From NCBI RefSeq assembly GCF_029962835.1, contig NC_080579.1:558001-622000 (forward strand): a stretch of DNA of 64,000 nucleotides. Direction: 5' to 3'. This document shows positions 58,012 to 64,000 of this stretch, in pieces. A program made the translations under genes and the position numbers. Position 1 is the first letter of the stretch; each line of letters begins with the position of its first letter. The notes beneath the pieces were generated by a model. That model was not told the origin of the DNA. It saw only the letters and a program-made list of their open reading frames with translations, and made no database searches. Source of the DNA: Magnolia sinica (taxonomy: Eukaryota; Streptophyta; Magnoliopsida; Magnoliales; Magnoliaceae).

Positions 58012-61000
58012 TCAATAAAAGATGATATTGGGGATGCGGGCAATCTTGTCCCGATCTTCTCCTCGTCCTCCGTAGCGCTCTTTTAAGAGTGGACACGTCC
58101 ATATCCTTAATCTTTGAAGCATGGTGAGGTGTTGAAACTCCTCCGGTAGGGACCCTAAATTAGAACAACACCAGATCTCCATAGTTTGGAGGGCTCTGAG
58201 TTGCCGCAACCAACCACAAGGGAACGATGTCAGCTCATCACTTCCATAAACCTCCAAATGGTTAAGGTTGGGGAGGATGGGTAAGGGCCCACCCGATGGC
58301 AACCCGTCATTTCCTATTCTTAAACTCAGCTTCTGTAGGAGCGGTGGAAGATTACTGGGCAACTCCTTCAGCTTTGGACATTCTTGTATTTGTAATTCGA
58401 GGAGTGATGGCATAACCTCTCCATCTCCAATCAATTCCCACTCCTCCCAGTTTGACATGTTTTGGAAGAAGAGGGTCTGGAGCTTTGGGAATGACACGAC
58501 ACCACCACTTCCATCATTATTATCATCCCAACTAAACTCACCACCCACCTTTCTCACCTCTTCCATTCCCCAAATATCAAGGTATTTAAGGGAAGGTAGT
58601 TTCCCAAGACCTGGCAATTGTTTACACTTGTCACAAGAGAAGAGCATCACTTCGACTAGATTGGAGAACACTGGATCCTCTATCCACTTGGGAAGCTTCC
58701 AACCTCTGTATCCGTGTATATTCAACTTTTTCAAGTTTGTGTGGGGCTGCAGGATTTCAAGCACGTCCTCCATTCTCTTCACCGCATCATCATCCAACGC
58801 TTCATCACCTCTGTATTCATAGGATAGAGCATAAAGCTTCTGCTTCTTATACACTTCTGCCTCCCTTGCTTCCTCCCTGCTCTTGACTTTTTCCAACCCA
58901 ATAATTTCGAGTCTTCCTTGAAGATGAAGATGATTGATCAGTTGTTTCACTTCTCCCCATTTACATCCTTCGATGCCACCCTCCACTATCAACTTTGTTA
59001 TCGTCCGAAGGCTACTTAGCCTCCCTATGCCCTGCGGTAAGTACTTCAGCTCGTCAGTGCCTTCTAATCCTAGATGTCGCAGGTTAATCATTTTTCCCAA
59101 CCCTTTCGGAAGTTTTTTTAGCTGCACACACCCATTGAGTATCAAGGTCTGTAAATTTCCACAATTACTCAACCCCTCCGGCAACTCCTCTATACCTGTG
59201 TGAGATAAATCAAGATATCTCAACTGCTTCAATTTTCCTACTGTTCCAGGCAATTTCTGAATGCTAGTGTGACTCAAGTCCAATGCCCTAAGGTGTCTGA
59301 AATGATTAAATAAATTGTTCGGCACCCTAGGCATGTAGATTCTTGAGTCGCATAGCAACGTCCGCAACTTGTTAGCCTTATACAAGGTGGGCCAAACTAC
59401 AAAACTGCCATATAAAAAAGAATGGCGGAGATTGCTTGGGTTCAGCGAGGCTTGTTCTCTGATATCCACCAGTGAACATTCACTTCCTGCAACGGATTTT
59501 GCAAGATCATGAACTAAATCATGCATCTTGCACTTGACTATGTTCTTGTCATCGTCCAGTTCTGCATCTTGAAGCAACGAGCGTCTTAGTAAATCGTCAA
59601 AATACAGCCCACCAATTTCTTCCATATCTGTACTTCTGTCGGAGCGGATGAAACCTTGTGCCACCCATAACTTCACTGTCACATCCTTCTCTATCTTCCA
59701 ATCTTTTGGGAAGACGGAGAAATATGCGAAGCATTGCTTCAAAGCAGGAGGCAAGTCATGGTAGCTGAGTAACAAAGCTGGTAAAACGCCTTGTAAGACA
59801 TCACGTGAATTCCATATGTCGCTTTCCAAGACAAGATCCCACACCCTTCTCGTTCTTCTCGAGCACATGGCACTCCCTATTGTCTTCGCTGCGAGAGGGA
59901 GCCCTCCACACTTGTTTACAATTTCCCTTCCAATATCTTCCAACTCCGAAAGCTCTTCTGCACTCCGATGCTCGAGTACTCTGCGCCGGAACATTAACCA
60001 GCAATCATCATGAGATAAGACAGCTAGCTTGTGTTCGTGAGCCCTTCCCATAGCTAATGCAACGTTTTCATTACGAGTAGTTATGAGTATTCGACTCCCT
60101 GATGCACCAGCTTGGAAGGGAAGTTTAAGTTTGTCCCACTTCTCACTAGCTTCACACCAAATGTCATCAAGCACAATCAAGAATCTTTTTCCATGCAACA
60201 TTTCACGGAGATGAAGTTGCAATTGGTCCAAGTTTAAGTTTTTACCCTCAAACTTAGTGTCTGCAGATTTTATAATTGATTCTGTAATCTGTTTCACATT
60301 GAAATCTTCAGAAACGCATACCCACATTCTCATCTCAAAATACCCCTTGACTTTCTCATCGTTATAGGCGAGTTGAGCAAGGGTGGTCTTCCCCAACCCC
60401 CCCATTCCAACGATAGAAATGACGACGAAGGGCACCTCATTCACCTCTCCACTACTCTCCCTCAGCAACAAGTGCAGGACTTCATTTTTGTCACCTTCTC
60501 TGCCAACAACTGACAGTTGGTCGACTAGGGAGCCTGTCTCTCGCTCTCCCCACCTCACTTCACTCTCCACTCTCTCCCTCTCCCCTCTATCTCCACTAAG
60601 ATGCAATAGTTTCACCTCTTTTTTGATATCATCTAATCTACCCCTCACCTCCTTTATCCTACTCCCAATTTTGCAGCGTAACACGACATGATTGAAGCAG
60701 TTAACAGGCAACAGGAAGCTTGTTACCTTCTTCTTACTGAAACAGGACACACCATCTTCATCAGGTGCTTGTGATTTGGGAGCTTCCGTCATCCATTCAT
60801 CTAGTATGTCATCCACATCGTAGGCCACATCTTTGAGATTCTCCAACCACTCCTTCACAGCTTCGTCCTTCACTCGCCGAGTTTCAGCATCTTTAAGTAC
60901 TGCTTGGAGGAACTTGAACGTGCTGGAAAGCTTTTTGATCTCGTTGGTGACATCCACCAACGAAACCACCTTATCTTCAAGAACTTTGGCCAATTTTTCT

Positions 61001-61029
61001 ATGGCAAGCGAGACCAGTGAATCAACCAT
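58012..61029 (-). CDS. CNL immune receptor B (CC-NB-ARC-LRR, RGA-like)
   Basis: A single uninterrupted 1005-residue frame, start ATG at 61029 in AAACATGG context. Order: coiled coil with YDVDDILDEW (about 70-79), P-loop GMGGLGKTT (about 198-206), RNBS-A MWVCVSEDFN, Walker B LIVLDDIW, RNBS-B ITTRNE with the usual Arg, CGGLPLA, CFAYFSVFPKD, MHD in KMHDLVHDLA, then LRRs to residue 1005. All NB-ARC motifs expected for a working switch are present. It keeps a 71-residue LRR stretch (from PPLLQKLSLR to GSLPEEF) that gene A lacks. Both genes end in a similar IPNII tail. It lies at the end of unit B in the same orientation as gene A, so the pair is a tandem duplicate. A minisatellite lies 34 bp upstream of the start. 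Likely function: intracellular effector recognition; the recognised pathogen cannot be inferred. Confidence 0.94.
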   Translation of the reverse strand: MVDSLVSLAIEKLAKVLEDKVVSLVDVTNEIKKLSSTFKFLQAVLKDAETRRVKDEAVKEWLENLKDVAYDVDDILDEWMTEAPKSQAPDEDGVSCFSKKKVTSFLLPVNCFNHVVLRCKIGSRIKEVRGRLDDIKKEVKLLHLSGDRGERERVESEVRWGERETGSLVDQLSVVGREGDKNEVLHLLLRESSGEVNEVPFVVISIVGMGGLGKTTLAQLAYNDEKVKGYFEMRMWVCVSEDFNVKQITESIIKSADTKFEGKNLNLDQLQLHLREMLHGKRFLIVLDDIWCEASEKWDKLKLPFQAGASGSRILITTRNENVALAMGRAHEHKLAVLSHDDCWLMFRRRVLEHRSAEELSELEDIGREIVNKCGGLPLAAKTIGSAMCSRRTRRVWDLVLESDIWNSRDVLQGVLPALLLSYHDLPPALKQCFAYFSVFPKDWKIEKDVTVKLWVAQGFIRSDRSTDMEEIGGLYFDDLLRRSLLQDAELDDDKNIVKCKMHDLVHDLAKSVAGSECSLVDIREQASLNPSNLRHSFLYGSFVVWPTLYKANKLRTLLCDSRIYMPRVPNNLFNHFRHLRALDLSHTSIQKLPGTVGKLKQLRYLDLSHTGIEELPEGLSNCGNLQTLILNGCVQLKKLPKGLGKMINLRHLGLEGTDELKYLPQGIGRLSSLRTITKLIVEGGIEGCKWGEVKQLINHLHLQGRLEIIGLEKVKSREEAREAEVYKKQKLYALSYEYRGDEALDDDAVKRMEDVLEILQPHTNLKKLNIHGYRGWKLPKWIEDPVFSNLVEVMLFSCDKCKQLPGLGKLPSLKYLDIWGMEEVRKVGGEFSWDDNNDGSGGVVSFPKLQTLFFQNMSNWEEWELIGDGEVMPSLLELQIQECPKLKELPSNLPPLLQKLSLRIGNDGLPSGGPLPILPNLNHLEVYGSDELTSFPCGWLRQLRALQTMEIWCCSNLGSLPEEFQHLTMLQRLRIWTCPLLKERYGGRGEDRDKIARIPNIIFY

Positions 61030-61062
61030 GTTTTCTGTTTTTGGTAGTGATGGAAAGAATGG

Positions 61063-61345
61063 AGGAATTTGAGTTCAAAGAGGTGTGAATATAGGAAATG
61101 GGAAGGAGTTCGAAGATATGGAACAGAGAGAGAAGGGAGGAATTTGAGTTCAAAGAGGTGTAAATATAGGAAATGGGAAGGAGTTTGAAGATATGGAACA
61201 GAGAGAGAAGGGAGGAATTTGAAATAGGAAATGGGAAGGAGTTTGAAGATATGGAACAAAGAGAGAAGGGAGGAATTTGAAATAAAATTGGTTTAGAAAT
61301 AGGAAATGGGAAGGAGTTTGAAGATATGGAACAGAGAGAGAGAGA
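61063..61345. repeat. Minisatellite just upstream of CNL gene B
   Basis: Four imperfect units of about 58-80 bp share GGAATTTGA, ATAGGAAATGGGAAGGAG, TTTGAAGATATGGAACA and GAGAGAGAAGGGA. Unit boundaries are about 61063, 61139, 61214 and 61272. Units 1 and 2 are longest and nearly identical; unit 3 has lost about 17 bp and unit 4 gained some. Gene A has only a trace of one unit (GAAGGGAGGAATTTGATG, about 18257-18275). Confidence 0.85.
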
Positions 61346-61539
61346 GGATTTGTTTCAACTTATGCTAATGCTGAAGTTAAAAAACTAAAGAGTTTGATGA
61401 AAGGGTGGAAAATAGAAGTTTTGGGTTGGTGGAGACCTTAGAAGCAAGGATCGTTGAGGTCGTCCAATTGATTAATATTAAAGAATATAAATGGGAGGGA
61501 TAAGAAGGAAAATGATAAGAATATAAAGATCTTCTGCTG

Positions 61540-62040
61540 CTTCTTTTAATGGGATAGCTAATGCCCGTAGAAGAACGAACAAAATAAGTAGCTTGATGTG
61601 AAAATGCCCATGCATCACACGGGCGGCCCACCCCGAGTGTGCCCCCGCATCCCATAGGTTATGCCACTTGAGTCCGGTATGAAAATAACCCTGCATTAAT
61701 CACCCCCAGTGAGGAGTCTCAAACACGAGACCTTCCGCTCTGATACCACTTTGATACAGGACAATTAACCACCTGCTCTAAAAGCTTGAATTAATAGAGT
61801 ATGGCGAATTAATCCCTCTATCTCATAGCCCAGGCCCCACATTGCATGGGTTATGACCTCGGCTGAACCCCCCTTGTGGGCCCCACTTCTCATAGGTTCC
61901 GCTTCACACTAGCCACTTGCTTCACATGGATGGGGCCTGCCTCACACGAGCCACCCACCTCGGTGTGTCCCCGTATTCCACAGGCTACCCCACTCAAGTC
62001 CGATGTGAAAATGCCCCTGCATTAGATTCATTACTTGCTC
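61540..62040 (-). mobile_element. LTR-element remnant with a Met-tRNA primer site
   Basis: GCTCTGATACCA at 61738-61749 is the minus-strand primer-site signature TGGTATCAGAGC, preceded on that strand by TGTATCAAAG. The expected LTR would thus extend to higher coordinates from about 61756. A repeated phrase (CCCGCATCCCATAGG / CCCGTATTCCACAGG, then TGCATTA) occurs on both sides, at about 61645-61705 and 61963-62027. No coding part is seen. Boundaries are uncertain. Confidence 0.4.
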
Positions 62041-62059
62041 ATACTAAGAAAGATGAGGA

Positions 62060-62930
62060 TTCTATCTTCCTCCTATAATCTGCAACAAGAAGAAAGCCAA
62101 TCTCTTTAAGTTTGTAATCAAATTTCCTTCCCATAGGGACACCACCAAACCATATTGTAGAGCCTTCCAAGCGTGGTTCACCACTCTTGAATGAACTTTC
62201 ACCACTGGCCCATCACCCAACATCTCCTTCCATCCCCATCTACCCTCTGTTGATGGTGTCTCTTCCCCTAACCCTTTCAAGGTCTCTCCACCACCACATC
62301 CTGGTAGGATCGAAAACCTCCCTCACCATTAACCTCATTGCTACTGGACTTTCTGTAACTTTTAGAACCCCTCACCTTATTGGCTCTATGCCCCCGTCTT
62401 TACTTGTTGCCTCTTTCCTACGATTTGTGCTATACACCACCGCAATGCCAAAACGAGCACTCTAAATTGAGAGTCCTCCCCCCGAAGCTTTTGCTATTCA
62501 GTGCAGCCACACTTTTGGTTGCCTCACCTGGATGGAACCCATCCTAATGAACATAGATCCCAAATGATCAGGGACTTCCCGATCCGCTTAGTCACCACCT
62601 CCTTCACCATCCCTATTTTTCCAAAAACCTTAGAGAACTGCACCTTTGAGCACGCCTTAGAGAAATTTTCCACGAACAACATCGGTAACTCTAGTGAGAA
62701 ACCATTCACACGACCTTCATTGCATATATGTGTAGTCGTTGCCATCTTTCGATGTGAGTCCAGCCTCCCAACCTCTCTCCTGGATTGGACTTGCCCACCT
62801 CAAGATCATTCCTTCCAACTGCCTTGAGGTCTTTTCTACTTGCCTCTCTTCCTTGATCACCAAGGATACTCTCATCTTCCTCCTTGTTCTCGCCTTGATC
62901 GCCACCTTTGACTTTCATGTCATCCTCAAT
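62060..62930 (-). mobile_element. L1-type LINE fragment, ORF1 region
   Basis: Minus-strand frames contain PMLFVENFSKACSKVQFSKV, then FGKIGMVKEVV (about 62640-62705), similar to the RRM-like start of plant L1 ORF1 proteins. Further on (62062-62280), KALQYGLVVSLWEGN resembles the following ORF1 segment. Several stops and frame changes separate these pieces. It lies in the opposite orientation to the RT fragment on its right. Confidence 0.45.
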
Positions 62931-63109
62931 GCAGTCGCCTCCTTCCTCCTAATTACCCCTTGCCTCAGTTGCCATGAAAAAAAATTAGGATTCTTTTGCA
63001 AGTTTGTTCCTTGATATGATAAACTTTTTAGCTGAATTTTATGAGAGAGGTTGGATGTCGTTGGAGTTGGGTGCTTCATTGATAGCTATAATATCTGAGA
63101 GTTGAAGGT

Positions 63110-64000
63110 GTTGAGTGCTTGCGGGACTTCGGGGCTATGAGTCTGATCGGGGGATCCTACAAGATCTTAGCAAAACTCTTGGCTTAAAGATTTTGTGTGG
63201 TGTTAGAGAATGTCATATCGGAATCCGTAGGTGTGTGTGTTTTTTTGGTGGGAAGCAAATCTCGAATAGTGCACTAATTACTCACAAATATCTCAACTCC
63301 AAAACAAGAAAAGGAAAACGGTTATCATTTGTAAGTTGGATGTTGGGAAAGCATACGATCATGTGAAATGGGACTTTCTTTATTATATGCTGGAGAGATT
63401 GGGTTGCGAGCAAAAAATGGAGTTGATCCAAGAATGTGTTTGATCGGCTAAGTTCTTAGTACCAATCGATGGGTCTCCTAAAGAGGTTTTTTTTTTTTTC
63501 CCCCCCGGCGTTTAGAGGTCTTAGTCAAGGCGTGCTTTGTCCATTCCCGTTCATGGTGGTTGTTGAAATCGTAAGATGTTGGATAGAGGTCAATCTGCTG
63601 AGTTGATCAATGGCTTTAGGGCGGAGAACACTGATTTCTAGATCTCTCATCTTTAGTTTGTCGACGACACAATTCTCGTTTGTGATGCAGACATGAAATT
63701 GTGGACGACTCGAGGAAAATATCGAAATACTTCGAAGTGTTGTTCTTGTTCGGATTAAAGGTTAATGTTCTCAAGGTTGAATTGTTGGCTATTTGCACAT
63801 CCAAAGAAGAGGCAGTAAGGTTGGTGGTGGTGTTTGGGTGTTGAGCAAGATGGCTTTCATTGTCGTATCTAGGGCTCCCTCTTGTGCATCGACAAGCCCA
63901 CTAAATGGGATAAGGTAATTGTAAGGTTTGAAAGGAAATTGTCTAGGTGGAAGATTTGACACCTCTTTGGATGTCAGGCTTACGTTGATTGAAGCAGCCA
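63110..64000 (+). mobile_element. L1-type LINE fragment, reverse transcriptase
   Basis: Plus-strand translation in shifting frames gives NSALITHKYLNSKTRKGK, KLDVGKAYDHVKWDFLYYML, FRGLSQG (after a T/C run at 63487-63507), INGFRAENTDF, FVDDTILVCDAD at 63657-63692 (the catalytic 'FADD' box, with an in-frame stop just before it) and GLPLVHRQ / WDKV...FERKLSRWK near the end. At least three frame changes and several stops mark it as dead. It runs off the right edge of the window. Confidence 0.8.

Larger units (their letters stand above)
23066..61072. repeat. Tandem duplication unit B (contains CNL gene B), interrupted
   Basis: Partner of unit A in direct orientation. Without the inserts its length is similar to unit A's 13.4 kb. 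Inserts absent from A: the LTR nest 23317-43409, the solo LTR 44161-46367 with its neighbouring sequence to about 47030, and 49565-51988. The start of homology (AATCAAACGGCTCAAGC, about 23066) is abrupt. Since unit A keeps an empty site for the nest and the B-only solo LTR, those insertions most simply postdate the duplication. Confidence 0.85.

Noticed and set aside
62187-63014. Plus-strand open frames of 90-108 residues
   Set aside because: They are opposite to the ORF1-like LINE frames, rich in Ser/Pro/Leu as expected for a reverse strand of that sequence.
1-64000. tRNA, rRNA, CRISPR or bacterial-type operon features
   Set aside because: None could be supported; tRNA-like words are retroelement primer sites only.

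Overview
The window is nuclear DNA of a flowering plant. It is dense with LTR retrotransposon remains, small non-autonomous DNA transposons and microsatellites, and has only two clearly intact genes, both coiled-coil NB-ARC-LRR (CNL) immune receptors on the minus strand. Many short repeats centred on GGGCCCCAC, with a recurring flank about being 'hidden' in lists of TCCATCC/TTTTATCC motifs, remind me of magnoliid genomes; that placement is a weak inference, not a demonstration.

Layout. 1-4403: the 3' end of an Athila-like Ty3/Gypsy fossil whose LTR meets an inverted LTR of the same family. 4404-4858: a pol scrap of a Tat-type Ty3/Gypsy element. 4855-18277: duplication unit A, ending in CNL gene A (15368-18202). 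18278-23065: a spacer made of about three diverged repeat units, two of them carrying different DNA-transposon insertions. 23066-61072: duplication unit B, the partner of unit A, ending in CNL gene B (58012-61029). Unit B is swollen by a 20-kb nest of LTR elements (23317-43409), a 2.2-kb solo LTR (44161-46367) and a 2.4-kb block of gene fragments (49565-51988) that unit A lacks. 61073-64000: a minisatellite upstream of CNL B, a minus-strand LTR/PBS-like remnant and two oppositely oriented L1-type LINE fragments.

The nest is unusually readable. A Tat-type element (minus strand, 769-bp LTRs, target duplication ATTAT) contains a second Ty3/Gypsy element (plus strand, 703-bp LTRs, target duplication CTTGT), which contains a 4.19-kb solo LTR (target duplication TAAGA). 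All three target duplications are perfect by eye. My hand counts of LTR mismatches (about 10% for the outer, about 3% for the middle element) agree with the nesting order. The Tat element also has the plus-strand antisense ORF known from this clade, with a TATA box in front of it.

The biological core is a tandemly duplicated CNL locus. The two receptors are close paralogues that differ in informative ways: gene A has Gly in place of the RNBS-B (sensor 1) Arg and lacks a 71-residue LRR stretch kept in gene B, and gene B has a minisatellite just upstream of its start. I found no RNA genes, CRISPR arrays or operons. All divergence values were counted by hand and are approximate.
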